NCBI GenBank assembly: GCA_040880405.1
Contig: JBBDIM010000179.1
Coordinates: forward strand, 8,948-72,947
Reading direction: 5' to 3'
Source of the DNA: JBBDIM01 sp040880405
GTDB taxonomy: Bacteria > Planctomycetota > Planctomycetia > Pirellulales > Pirellulaceae
Length of the DNA: 64,000 nucleotides
Part shown: piece after piece, positions 51,618 to 60,419 of the stretch
Numbering within the stretch: position 1 is the first letter of the stretch
Layout: each line of letters opens with the position of its first letter
Program-made: the position numbers and the translations under genes
Notes under the pieces: model-generated
Database searches by the model: none
Seen by the model: the letters and a program-made list of their open reading frames with translations, nothing else
What the model was told of the DNA's origin: nothing

Positions 51618-53114
51618 CTACGAGGCCTTGGTCTTGGCGAACTCTTGAACTTCGTCCCATGCCAGCTCGTGAGGCATCACCCCTTTTTGGATCGAGATGG
51701 CCGAGGTTAAACCGGCCGCTTCTCCCATTGGCACCGCATTTCCGGTTACGCGATAGCTGGAATGAGCGAAGAAGTCACCGCTGATGCAGCGGCCGGCCAT
51801 CATCAGTCCGTCAACGTCTGCGGCGACCAAGGCCGGCAAGGGGATGTCGTACTCTTTGACGCCCGCCGATCGATATCGCTTCACCTCAGGCGGATTTGAT
51901 CCATCGGCAAAGACGTTGTGAACGTCGAACCCAAAGCGGGTGCTGCAAACAGCGTCCTTATGCCGCATTCCCGTAATCAAATCCTCCGCTGTGATGTAAT
52001 AACGTCCCCGAATACGTCTCCCTTCGCGCACGCCAATCTGCTCGGCCGTGGCGACGACCGCAAGATCTTGCCACGGCTTGCCTAGTTTTCGCAAACCACG
52101 CACGATCGCATGCACCTCAGCTCTCGATCGGATCGTCGCTTCAGTAATGGCTCCGGCGTCGGTCGCAGGTACCCCGTACTCGTGATTGGTCATCAGCGAA
52201 TAAATTCCGCTATGCAGATGACGTAAGGTAGGGGCACGATACGAGGGATCGATGCCAGATTCCTTCATCAATTTGTAAAATCGTGCTTTCGCTTCTGAGC
52301 CGTTCTCGCGAATAAATTCGGCCACTTCCGAGGTATTCAATCCTGTTAGCAGGGCCATCATCGACATCGGCTGGCATTCGCATTTGCTGTCGTAGCCGAC
52401 ATCAAATTGACAGCCAGCCTGGGCCGCGAGATCGCCGTCGCCGCTGCAGTCAACGTAACGCTCGGCGACCCACGCTTGCCGACCTGATTTGGACTCGGTA
52501 ACAATCGCTACGATACGCTTCCGCTCGTCGGTGACCGTACCGACCAAGCGAGTATGCAATTGAATGCGAATGCCGGCGTTGACGCACATCTCTTCTAATA
52601 CCAGCTTCATTAGCTCGGGATCGTAGACCTCGCCGCTTGTCGATTTGGCGACATCGCTGCCCCGCTGCTGCATTGCGGTCAAGACTTCTTGCATGATGCC
52701 TTGCTTGTTGCCGCCGCCGATGATCTTGGTAAGTAAGCCTGCGGTCCAAACGCCGCCCAAACAGCCCGCGAGTTCAATCAACTGAACGCTTGCCCCGGCC
52801 CGCGCTGCGGCCAATGCGGCTCCAATCCCAGCGGGGCCGCCGCCGCAAACCACCACGTCGCTGCGACCGGCGATTGGGATGGCACGTTCCCGTTCGACCA
52901 CGGCGGCTCGATTCTCGACCAGTTTGCCCTGTGTTCGCAGTACTTCACCTTGCCGCAAGTCCGGCTTTTTCAGAACGCCATCGAGCGCGGCTTGGCCTTC
53001 GGCCCCGATTGCATCGCCGAGTAGCAGGGTCTGGGCTCCAAACAGAGCGCCGACTGCCGATGTTTGAAAGAACGTGCGCCGTCCCTGGTTCGTCTGAGAT
53101 TGATTTGGATTCAT
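51618..53114 (-). CDS. FAD-dependent oxidoreductase with Tat-like signal
   Basis: The 498-aa protein has an N-terminal twin-arginine-like signal (GRRTFFQTSAVGALFG), suggesting export in folded form. The Rossmann motif VVVCGGGPAGIGAALAAARAG starts near residue 86. Further typical FAD_oxidored family parts are VDCSGDGDLAAQAGC and the C-terminal AGRCISGDFFAHSSYRVTG. The substrate is unknown; in planctomycetes such enzymes commonly lie in gene clusters for polysaccharide or sugar degradation. It lies between two DUF1559/lipoprotein sets on the same strand. Confidence 0.87.
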   Translation of the reverse strand: MNPNQSQTNQGRRTFFQTSAVGALFGAQTLLLGDAIGAEGQAALDGVLKKPDLRQGEVLRTQGKLVENRAAVVERERAIPIAGRSDVVVCGGGPAGIGAALAAARAGASVQLIELAGCLGGVWTAGLLTKIIGGGNKQGIMQEVLTAMQQRGSDVAKSTSGEVYDPELMKLVLEEMCVNAGIRIQLHTRLVGTVTDERKRIVAIVTESKSGRQAWVAERYVDCSGDGDLAAQAGCQFDVGYDSKCECQPMSMMALLTGLNTSEVAEFIRENGSEAKARFYKLMKESGIDPSYRAPTLRHLHSGIYSLMTNHEYGVPATDAGAITEATIRSRAEVHAIVRGLRKLGKPWQDLAVVATAEQIGVREGRRIRGRYYITAEDLITGMRHKDAVCSTRFGFDVHNVFADGSNPPEVKRYRSAGVKEYDIPLPALVAADVDGLMMAGRCISGDFFAHSSYRVTGNAVPMGEAAGLTSAISIQKGVMPHELAWDEVQEFAKTKAS

Positions 53115-53190
53115 CGGTTTCTTTCTGATACGAGTTAAGCAAGATGTTCCGCTGCGGAGACGAATGGTTGAGATCGCTCTGTCCGATGCG

Positions 53191-53613
53191 CTAATTCGAC
53201 TGGAGATCGAAGTCGATCACGTTCGCTTTATCCTCGACGACGGCGGAAAGTGTCGTCTCTTTGTGGTATTTATTGGGTAGCAACTCCTCGCGAGTTACCT
53301 TGCCATTATCGTCTTCGATCAGCGTGCGAATGATCACGACGTGCGAACCTAGCGTCACGCCGCTTCGCTCCAGGCTGTAGCCCATCGTATACTCTCCCTG
53401 CTCGTTGGTGATGCCGTAGGAGGGGCGTCCCGATTTTGGTTGGAAGTGAACGGTGGCACCCTCGAGAGGCTTTTCATCCAGCGTGACTGTTCCGGAAACG
53501 GTCGCTAACTCTGGACCTTGCTGCTGATTGCAACCAAGGCCTAGCGAAGTCAACAGGCAGAGAGGGAATGCAAAGCAGAATAAGTTCGTTTTGTGGATGA
53601 ATTGATTCGACAT
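53191..53613 (-). CDS. carboxypeptidase-regulatory-like lipoprotein 3
   Basis: The 140-aa product has a signal peptide with lipobox SLGLGC (Cys28) and the beta-sandwich core VSGTVTLDEKPLEGATVHFQP, ending KANVIDFDLQSN. It is the same type as the proteins at 41818 and 49627. It lies downstream of DUF1559 protein 3 (gap 176 bp) and upstream of the FAD oxidoreductase on the same strand, consistent with one transcription unit of three genes. Confidence 0.86.
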   Translation of the reverse strand: MSNQFIHKTNLFCFAFPLCLLTSLGLGCNQQQGPELATVSGTVTLDEKPLEGATVHFQPKSGRPSYGITNEQGEYTMGYSLERSGVTLGSHVVIIRTLIEDDNGKVTREELLPNKYHKETTLSAVVEDKANVIDFDLQSN

Positions 53614-53789
53614 TCGATGGACCTGTGCTTTCCTTGATCAACGGTGGTAAATTAAGAACCACAACGCCCGCTTTGGCGCAAGCGGTCTAAGATTCAGCGA
53701 TGGTGACCTACGTGCCTGCATCTCACCCACTCGAAGGAGGCGATGTCTTCCCATGCGAGCGGAGATGGGAGGATTGCGACGGAGGGGCA

Positions 53790-54779
53790 CTAATAGCCGC
53801 CGACGACTTGGCCGTCATTACGGGCCAACAGTCGTTCGTAGGTGCTATTGACGACGCTTTCGTTGCTCGAGCCATCAGTGACATAGTCGATGGTTTCGCT
53901 CACGAAATGCACCGAACCATCGACGAACACGAACTGGGCACCTCCCGGATGCAAGCTATTAAAACTCTCTTTCAACTCGTTAGAGACCGGATTCGAGTGA
54001 TTGATTGAGGCGCGGCCGCCCGCATACAGGTCTCGGGTCACATTCCCCCCTTTACCGCGCGTTGCGCCAGCCCAAACCGCGGCTTGATAAAAGAGTTGCC
54101 CTCGTCTCCAAGTGGTTTCACCAATCGCGATCGTGTTCGAGGTCCCATCGGTGACGTCTCGCATTCGCAAGGAACCTTGCGACGATCCCGGCTTGCCGAT
54201 TGGAAAAAAGGCACCGGTTTGCGCCGCGATGACAGGCGTGATCTGCAGCGCGCGGTGACGATGCCCGTAGCTCGCCTTGTAATTCGACAGCGCCCACTCT
54301 GAATACTGGCGTCCTTCTCCGATCACCGGGCCCGTGTCCGAAGGGCATCGATAGCCATCAAGCGGGGTCATCGCGACCGGGTCGATCACGTTCTCTAACA
54401 ACTGTCCTTGTCCGATGCCTGCCTGGGTGTAGAGCGCCGATTGCTCGATGAATGGCAGTATCAAAGCACCCCATCCCCAGCATTCGACGTTTGTATCAGC
54501 GGAGTCGCTTCCCCAATCAGGATCGTTCACTTGCATGACATGGCCCGGTGGCAGCGCCAAATGAACATCATGATAGTTGTGCATTGCCAGGCCGATTTGC
54601 TTTAAGTTGTTCGAGCAACTCATCCGGCGCGCCGCTTCCCGCGCTTGTTGCACCGCCGGCAAAAGCAAGGCGACCAGCACGCCGATAATGGCGATCACCA
54701 CCAATAGCTCGACAAGTGTAAATCCGGAAGAGAGACATGAGCGCGGTTCAGTTTGGTTGGGTGATTTGCGGGGGGCCAT
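53790..54779 (-). CDS. DUF1559 prepilin-like protein 3
   Basis: The 329-aa protein from ATG 54779 has a 19-residue polar leader and then the prepilin motif GFTLVELLVVIAIIGVLVAL and LLPAVQQAREAARRMSC. The DUF1559 domain contains CPSDTGPVIG and DVTDGTSNTIAIGE, and ends HPGGAQFVFVDGSVHFVSE. The promoter at 54880-54908 lies 100 bp upstream. It probably heads a unit with lipoprotein 3 and the FAD oxidoreductase. Confidence 0.92.
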   Translation of the reverse strand: MAPRKSPNQTEPRSCLSSGFTLVELLVVIAIIGVLVALLLPAVQQAREAARRMSCSNNLKQIGLAMHNYHDVHLALPPGHVMQVNDPDWGSDSADTNVECWGWGALILPFIEQSALYTQAGIGQGQLLENVIDPVAMTPLDGYRCPSDTGPVIGEGRQYSEWALSNYKASYGHRHRALQITPVIAAQTGAFFPIGKPGSSQGSLRMRDVTDGTSNTIAIGETTWRRGQLFYQAAVWAGATRGKGGNVTRDLYAGGRASINHSNPVSNELKESFNSLHPGGAQFVFVDGSVHFVSETIDYVTDGSSNESVVNSTYERLLARNDGQVVGGY

Positions 54780-54879
54780 ATTGTTCTCGATAGAAAAGAG
54801 TGAAAAAAAGCCAAGACGAATCCCCGAAAAACGGGGCCATGGTTGCCCTCATTTAGACCTAAGCCGACATACATCCACG

Positions 54880-54908
54880 GTTATAATAGCGGTCCGCTGA
54901 GGTGTCAA
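54880..54908 (-). promoter_or_regulatory. strong sigma70-type promoter of DUF1559 gene 3
   Basis: On the minus strand TTGACA (54908-54903) and TATAAC (54885-54880) are separated by exactly 17 bp. They sit about 100 bp before the DUF1559 start at 54779. The same place also reads TATAAT on the plus strand (54882-54887), without a good -35. Confidence 0.7.
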
Positions 54909-55210
54909 TAAAAATAAAAAGACATTCCCGGTAAATTTCGAGTCAGCCTCACTCCGCCCGATCAGAAAAATCTCATTGAAACGTTCGTTCAACAAAACTA
55001 CAAACAAATGCCGGGTACCATGCTCCCGCCCTCCAACGCTTAAGAAAAGTTAAGTCGATCTCTTCCAGGTCATTCCGCATATTCCGTTTGAGGTCTCCGC
55101 CATCCATAACTAGAATCGGACCTGTCCGATGGTGCGCGCTGATTTCGGCCTGCCCCCGTGAGGCGTCACTCCCCGCCTGTTTTAACTCGCCGCGACAAGG
55201 TCTTTTGCCC

Positions 55211-56365
55211 ATGTCCCCCAGCCGCCTTCGTTTGAATCTTCCCTCACGCAGGGCCTTCACCTTGGTGGAATTGCTGGTGGTGATTGGGATTATTGGGGTG
55301 CTGGTCGCGTTGCTTCTGCCGGCGGTGCAGCAAAGTCGCGAGGCGGCACGTCGGGTTCACTGCCAGAATCAGCTTAAGCAGATTGGCCTGGCGACTCAGA
55401 TGCATCACGACGTGCATGGGAAGTTTCCGCCGGGCTGGCGGGGATCGGCCTATGGGGTGCCGCATGAAGTGCAAGGGCCGACGAGTTGGGGCTGGGCTTC
55501 GCATTTGCTGCGATTCATGGAACAAACAGCCGTCGCCGAACGGATTGTGACCGACTGGCCGATGTTCCACCACGCCAACGACGTGGCCCGGGAACAGAAA
55601 ATCTCTCTCTTCATCTGCCCCTCCGATCTCGCGACGGAGTCGATTGAACTTCACTGGGACGACAGCGTGGTGAAGCTTCCGAAGTCAAACTACGTCGGAG
55701 TTTTCGGCCCGGGCGACTTGATCGCCTGTGATCAGCTTACCGGCACCGGCCAGCAGTGCTTGGGTGGGGACCATCGCGGCCCATACCATCACAACAGCGC
55801 GACCCGACTGGCCGACTTTCAAGGTGGTACCAGCAATACGATCATTGTGGGCGAACGGGGTTCCAAGCGAGATCAGCCGGGCGCATTGGGGACCTGGACC
55901 GGGGTTGGGATCGGCGGAACCTACCCCTACACGCACGTTCTTGGCTCGACCAGCCACGCGATCAACCACCCCAACCACCCCAACCATCCGGCGACTTTCG
56001 GCAGTTGGCATCCTGGCGGAGCCTACTTCGTTTATGCCGATGGGCATGTACAGTTCATGCGGGAAACGATCGACCCTCTCCTGCTGCGGAATGCCAGTTC
56101 TCTGACCCCGGTCCCGGGGGCCGGTGTAGCGGCCCCTCCTGAGGATCCCGCAACTCCGCCGCCCGGTGATTCCGGCGATAATTCCGACGGAAACAATACG
56201 GAGACCGACCCCTGGGAGGCCCCGGAACCATGGCCCGGCGGTGGCGGCCCCGGAGGCGGAGGGGGTGGGATTTGCCCGACATGCGGTGAAGAATCTTCTC
56301 TTCCCTTCACCCATATCCCCGGACAGTTCGACCATATCTTCGTCCCGGGCATCCTTGGTGGGTAA
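55211..56365 (+). CDS. DUF1559 prepilin-like protein 4 with Gly/Pro-rich C-tail
   Basis: The 384-aa protein from ATG 55211 has the prepilin motif AFTLVELLVVIGIIGVLVAL and LLPAVQQSREAARRVHC, then the DUF1559 domain ending HPGGAYFVYADGHVQFMRE. Unlike the other three it has an extra tail of about 85 residues: Pro/Asp/Asn-rich, then GGGGPGGGGGGICPTCGEES with a CxxC pair, and a final hydrophobic PGQFDHIFVPGILGG. The longer frame to 55088 lacks the typical leader. There is no lipoprotein neighbour; def follows on the same strand after 224 bp. Confidence 0.9.
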   Translation: MSPSRLRLNLPSRRAFTLVELLVVIGIIGVLVALLLPAVQQSREAARRVHCQNQLKQIGLATQMHHDVHGKFPPGWRGSAYGVPHEVQGPTSWGWASHLLRFMEQTAVAERIVTDWPMFHHANDVAREQKISLFICPSDLATESIELHWDDSVVKLPKSNYVGVFGPGDLIACDQLTGTGQQCLGGDHRGPYHHNSATRLADFQGGTSNTIIVGERGSKRDQPGALGTWTGVGIGGTYPYTHVLGSTSHAINHPNHPNHPATFGSWHPGGAYFVYADGHVQFMRETIDPLLLRNASSLTPVPGAGVAAPPEDPATPPPGDSGDNSDGNNTETDPWEAPEPWPGGGGPGGGGGGICPTCGEESSLPFTHIPGQFDHIFVPGILGG

Positions 56366-56589
56366 AAACCGTTCTTCCCAATCGCACTGCGAGGGTCGCA
56401 TGGCTGTGGCCGATGGGGCGACGCCGTGGATCTCCTTGCCACCCGAGGAAGTTGTTTGGCCGCCGGTTGCCCCGTTCCCGCCGACCTGTCGCTGACGACA
56501 AATTCGCCTATAATCAGTGAATTCGGCCCCAACTTTCCTTCGATACGACCTGGTGCTACGGGGCTAGCCAGGCGGTAAGTTTGCGCGGA

Positions 56590-57183
56590 ATGACACGTCC
56601 CATGCTTCAAATTATTCACCATCCCCACCCGACGCTTCGGCATAAGTCGAAGCCGGTCCGCAAGGTCGATGCCGAGTTCAAGGCCATGGTGGCCGAGATG
56701 TTTACCTTGATGTACGAGGCCCGAGGTATCGGGCTGGCGGCTAACCAGGTGAACTTGCCGCTCCGCCTGTTCGTGATGAACCTGACCGGCGATCCCGAAG
56801 AGGGGGAGGAACTGGTGTTCATCAACCCGGTCATCAGCCGACCGACCGGCCACGATATAGGAGAGGAAGGCTGCTTGAGCCTGCCGCAGGTGTTCGGCCC
56901 GGTGTTGCGTCCCGCTGAGGTGATGTTCACCGCGTACAACCTCAAGGGTGAAAAGTTCGAGCAGAAGGTGGACGGGATGTTCGCCCGCTGCGTACAGCAC
57001 GAGACCGACCACCTGGACGGGATCATGTTCTTCGAGCGGATGGGTGATGATGACTTGCTGGAGATCGAGCGGGATATCGCGGAGTTCGAACTGAGCTACG
57101 ATAAGCAAACGAAAGCCGGCAAGTTCCCCGGCGATGAGGAAGTGGCTCGGCACATCGCCGAGCTGGAAGCGAAGTATTGCTAA
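56590..57183 (+). CDS. def: peptide deformylase
   Basis: The enzyme removes the formyl group from the N-terminal Met of new proteins. The roughly 197-aa frame contains all three motifs: GIGLAANQ (motif 1), EEGCLSLP (motif 2, metal Cys) and QHETDHLDG (motif 3, HExxH-type metal site). ATGs at 56590 and 56602 and a TTG at 56581 are possible starts; none has a strong ribosome site. Residues from about 160 form a charged C-terminal extension. It is followed by fmt, the enzyme that adds the formyl group; the def-fmt pairing is classical. Confidence 0.93.
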   Translation: MTRPMLQIIHHPHPTLRHKSKPVRKVDAEFKAMVAEMFTLMYEARGIGLAANQVNLPLRLFVMNLTGDPEEGEELVFINPVISRPTGHDIGEEGCLSLPQVFGPVLRPAEVMFTAYNLKGEKFEQKVDGMFARCVQHETDHLDGIMFFERMGDDDLLEIERDIAEFELSYDKQTKAGKFPGDEEVARHIAELEAKYC

Positions 57184-57215
57184 GGCGAGCGATAGTCGAA
57201 GCCTTACCTAAGAAC

Positions 57216-57247
57216 CGGAGGGCTTGCGCCCTTCCGCTTTTATTTTT
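57216..57247 (+). terminator. terminator-like hairpin between def and fmt
   Basis: CGGAGGGCTTGCGCCCTTCCG (21 bases less the shared loop) folds into a short stem and is followed by CTTTTATTTTT. A near copy lies at 63744-63776. It may attenuate transcription into fmt. Confidence 0.6.
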
Positions 57248-57261
57248 AGCGGGAACCGCCG

Positions 57262-58248
57262 ATGCGAATTGTGATGATGGGGACCGGGCCGTTCGCGGTG
57301 CCGACCTTCGAGGCCCTGCTCGCCAGCCGACACGAGGTGCCTTGCCTGTTCACGCAGCCGATCCGCGCGATGCGTGGCAAACGGCAACCGCCACCCAGCC
57401 CCATGCGGCAAGTGGCGATGGATCGAACGCTGCCGATTCATGACCCAGTGAGTGTCAACACGCCGGAGGCCCATGCCGTGCTCCTGGAAGTAGCCGCCGA
57501 CTTGATGGTGGTTTGCGACTACGGCCAGATCCTCTCCCGCGAGACCCTTGGCCTGACCACGCTGGGCGGCATCAATCTGCATGGCTCGCTGCTGCCTAAG
57601 TATCGCGGGGCGGCACCGGTCAACTGGGCGATCTATCACGGAGAACCGGAGACCGGGATCACCGTGATCCACATGACCCCCAAACTTGACGGCGGACCCG
57701 CCTTGCGGCAGATCACCACGCCCATCGGCCCGGACGAGGACGCCGTGGCGATTGAGGGGCGGCTGTCCCAGTTAGGGGTGACGGCCGTGCTGGAGTCGAT
57801 CGACCTGCTAGAGCAACATGGCGCGGACAACGTCCCCGGGCAGGTGCAGGACCCCGGCCAAGTGACCCAGGCCCCGCGACTCAAAAAGACGGATGCCGAG
57901 ATCGATTGGAATCAATCCGCCCAGCAAATTTACAACCAGTTTCGCGCCTTTCAACCTTGGCCTGGCTGCTACACCCATTGGCAGCGTGAAGAGCACGCGG
58001 CGACCCGCTGGATTGTGACCGGAGCCTGCTTGGCCGCCGACGCGGAGCTTGAAAATATCCCTTCCGCCCAGCCAGGCACCATCCTCTCTACCGCCGACGG
58101 AAAGCTGCTGATCGCGACCGGAAATGGGGCATTGGCCCTGACGGAGATCCAACTCGCGGGAAAAAAACCGCTGCCGGTCGAGAGCCTGCTGTGTGGATAT
58201 CCGATCCAATCGGGCCAATGCTTGGTGCGGGAACCCATGACGGAGTAA
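57262..58248 (+). CDS. fmt: methionyl-tRNA formyltransferase
   Basis: The enzyme formylates initiator Met-tRNA using 10-formyl-tetrahydrofolate. The 328-aa product has an N-terminal MGTGPFAVPTFEAL-type Rossmann start, the signature INLHGSLLPKYRGAAPVNW with the catalytic His and neighbours, the ETGITVIHM segment, and the C-terminal tRNA-binding domain (about 210-325). One departure: the family's usual Asp in the loop after LDGG is present in the TPKLDGG context. Length is normal. It follows def with a hairpin between. Confidence 0.93.
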   Translation: MRIVMMGTGPFAVPTFEALLASRHEVPCLFTQPIRAMRGKRQPPPSPMRQVAMDRTLPIHDPVSVNTPEAHAVLLEVAADLMVVCDYGQILSRETLGLTTLGGINLHGSLLPKYRGAAPVNWAIYHGEPETGITVIHMTPKLDGGPALRQITTPIGPDEDAVAIEGRLSQLGVTAVLESIDLLEQHGADNVPGQVQDPGQVTQAPRLKKTDAEIDWNQSAQQIYNQFRAFQPWPGCYTHWQREEHAATRWIVTGACLAADAELENIPSAQPGTILSTADGKLLIATGNGALALTEIQLAGKKPLPVESLLCGYPIQSGQCLVREPMTE

Positions 58249-58403
58249 CGCCTTACGCTGATTGCAAGGGACTCCAGCGTCCACCTTTCATCGAGTTCTA
58301 GGTCGTAGTTTTCGCTCAGGGCGATCCCTCTCGCCCTCGGGCGGGTCGTCGCGGTAAGATACACAGGTAAATTTTTCCGCAGGGACGTGGAGGGAATCAT
58401 CCT

Positions 58404-58640
58404 GTGAGTCGTTGGGATATCATCCTGTTTGCCCTCGCCAGTTACGTGGCGATCATTGCCTTGGTGAACTTGATGCGGCAGCGCCGCGTCAATCTGGAGA
58501 ATCAACTGCGCCAACAGTTCGAAAAGCAGCGCCTCGCAGCCCAGCGGCAACAAGAGGCCCTGGATCGGAAATCTCAGGAAGAGGAAAAACAGAAACAGTT
58601 TGAAGACTACATCCGCCGCAAGCAGAAAGAAGCGGCGTAA
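58404..58640 (+). CDS. small membrane protein with coiled coil
   Basis: A 78-aa product from GTG 58404, with GGAGGGA upstream, has one hydrophobic helix (about 5-23) and a Gln/Glu/Lys/Arg-rich coiled coil (about 28-78). No family was recognised. It lies between fmt and miaB on the same strand, probably in the same transcription unit. Confidence 0.65.
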   Translation: MSRWDIILFALASYVAIIALVNLMRQRRVNLENQLRQQFEKQRLAAQRQQEALDRKSQEEEKQKQFEDYIRRKQKEAA

Positions 58641-58680
58641 CATTGCCGTGCTATCCGGCGACACCTAAAACCCCGCCACA

Positions 58681-58735
58681 TTCATTCGCCAGTTGAGACA
58701 GTCGATATCCGATGGAGAAGCGTCTTTACATTGAC
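58681..58735 (+). repeat. 55-bp duplicate of the miaB start, left of the gap
   Basis: Identical to 58836-58890, including the miaB ATG (here at 58712) and first eight codons. The exact match on both sides of an N-gap points to overlapping contig ends joined by a scaffolder, not to a real duplication. Confidence 0.85.
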
Positions 58736-58835
58736 NNNNNNNNNNNNNNNNNNNNNNNNNNNNNNNNNNNNNNNNNNNNNNNNNNNNNNNNNNNNNNNNN
58801 NNNNNNNNNNNNNNNNNNNNNNNNNNNNNNNNNNN
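58736..58835. other. assembly gap (100 N)
   Basis: Exactly 100 undetermined bases, the conventional length for a gap of unknown size. The true distance is probably zero or negative, because the flanks are the same 55 bp. Confidence 0.97.
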
Positions 58836-58866
58836 TTCATTCGCCAGTTGAGACAGTCGATATCCG

Positions 58867-60294
58867 ATGGAGAAGCGTCTTTACATTGACACGGTCGGTT
58901 GCCAGATGAACATGCTCGATAGCGAGCTCGTGGTGGCCAATCTCCGGAAACAGGGATACGTCCTGACCGACAAGGCGGAAGACGCCGACACTCTCCTGTT
59001 CAACACCTGCAGCGTCCGCGAGCAGTCTGAGAACAAGACTTACAGCCACCTGGGGGTCTTGCGTGATCTCAAGAAAAAGCATCCGGAAAAGATCATCGGC
59101 GTGATGGGCTGTATGGCGCAAAATCACCAACACAAGATCTTCCAAAGGGCCCCCTATGTCGACATCATCGTCGGCCCCGGCCAACTGCATCAGGTTCCTT
59201 CGATGATCGAGAAGGTGGCCACCGGCAAAGGCCGCCAGATCGAGGTCAGCCTCGGTCGCCGCGATGGCAGCAAGGACGAGATCGCGCGGAGCCACGAAAG
59301 CTTCGATCCGCTGCGAGACCCGGAGATGCGGCCCACACCGTTTCAGGCCTACGTCCGCATCCAAATCGGCTGCGATAAATTCTGCACCTACTGCATCGTC
59401 CCGAGCGTCCGCGGCCCGGAACAGGGTCGACGGCCGGAGGATGTGATCGCCGAGTCGCGGCACTTAGCCGAGCATGGAACGGTCGAGCTGACGCTGGTCG
59501 GCCAAACCGTCAACAGTTACAAGGGGACCGACGCCCAGGGGCGTCAGTGGCGGCTGGCGGATCTACTGGCGGGGCTCTCCGAGATCGAGGGGCTGCGGCG
59601 GATCAAGTTCGTCACGAACTACCCCAACGACATGACCGACGATTTGCTGCACGCGGTTCGCGACCTGGAAAAGGTCTCCCCATACTTGCATGTGCCGGTG
59701 CAAAGTGGTTCGGACGAGGTCCTCAAGCGAATGAAACGGGGCTACACGGTGGGGCAGTACCGTGAGATGCTCCAGCGGATTCGTGAGATTGTCCCCGATA
59801 ACGCCGTTAGCAGCGACTTCATCGTCGGCTTCTGCGGCGAGACCGACGCCGACTTCCAGCAGACGGTTGATCTGGTCGAGGAGTCGCGGTTTAAAAACAG
59901 CTTCATCTTCAAGTACAGCGAACGAGAAGGGACCCGCGGGGCGGAGATGTTCATCGATGACGTCCCGTTCCTGGTCAAGCAGGAACGCAACAACCACCTG
60001 CTGCAAATCCAGAATGCGATCAGCCTGGAAGACAACCAGCAGCAAATCGGCCGCACGGTTGAGGTCCTGATCGAAGGCCCCAGCAAATCGGCCAAGAAAC
60101 AGGGAGAAACCGAGTCCGAGACCATCCAACTCACCGGCCGCACCCACTGCGACCGGATCGTGGTCTTCGAAGGAAACCCCCGCCAAATCGGCCAAATCCT
60201 CCCAGTCACCATCTACGACTGCCACGCCCACACCCTCTTCGGCGAAGTGGTAACGCAGCACTGCGGGCCTGAGACGCTGTTTAGCTTGGGGTAA
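58867..60294 (+). CDS. miaB: tRNA-2-methylthio-N6-dimethylallyladenosine synthase
   Basis: A radical-SAM methylthiotransferase modifies A37 of tRNAs reading U-starting codons. The 475-aa product has the N-terminal MTTase domain with the three [4Fe-4S] cysteines in TVGCQMN, FNTCSVR and VMGCMAQ. The radical-SAM motif is GCDKFCTYCIVP (CxxxCxxC), and a C-terminal TRAM domain lies at about 395-470. The start at 58867 lies in the 55-bp stretch that is duplicated across the assembly gap; the second copy carries the full gene. Confidence 0.94.
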   Translation: MEKRLYIDTVGCQMNMLDSELVVANLRKQGYVLTDKAEDADTLLFNTCSVREQSENKTYSHLGVLRDLKKKHPEKIIGVMGCMAQNHQHKIFQRAPYVDIIVGPGQLHQVPSMIEKVATGKGRQIEVSLGRRDGSKDEIARSHESFDPLRDPEMRPTPFQAYVRIQIGCDKFCTYCIVPSVRGPEQGRRPEDVIAESRHLAEHGTVELTLVGQTVNSYKGTDAQGRQWRLADLLAGLSEIEGLRRIKFVTNYPNDMTDDLLHAVRDLEKVSPYLHVPVQSGSDEVLKRMKRGYTVGQYREMLQRIREIVPDNAVSSDFIVGFCGETDADFQQTVDLVEESRFKNSFIFKYSEREGTRGAEMFIDDVPFLVKQERNNHLLQIQNAISLEDNQQQIGRTVEVLIEGPSKSAKKQGETESETIQLTGRTHCDRIVVFEGNPRQIGQILPVTIYDCHAHTLFGEVVTQHCGPETLFSLG

Positions 60295-60419
60295 TCACTC
60301 GTGCAAAGCCATTCGCGAGTGATTCATCGGTCACGCGGGCTCGTGCGAATTAGCCGGGGTCGAGTTTACCTGCGAGATGCGCTATCGCACGGACCATCCG
60401 TGGCGTAAAATGAAGGGTT

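Noticed and set aside
54973..55260. 95-aa ORF on the minus strand before DUF1559 gene 4
   Set aside because: Basic, no ribosome site, overlaps the start of the DUF1559 gene; not convincing.
56032..57153. 373-aa ORF antisense to the end of a DUF1559 gene and to def
   Set aside because: It spans two genes and their spacer on the opposite strand; both are supported by motifs.
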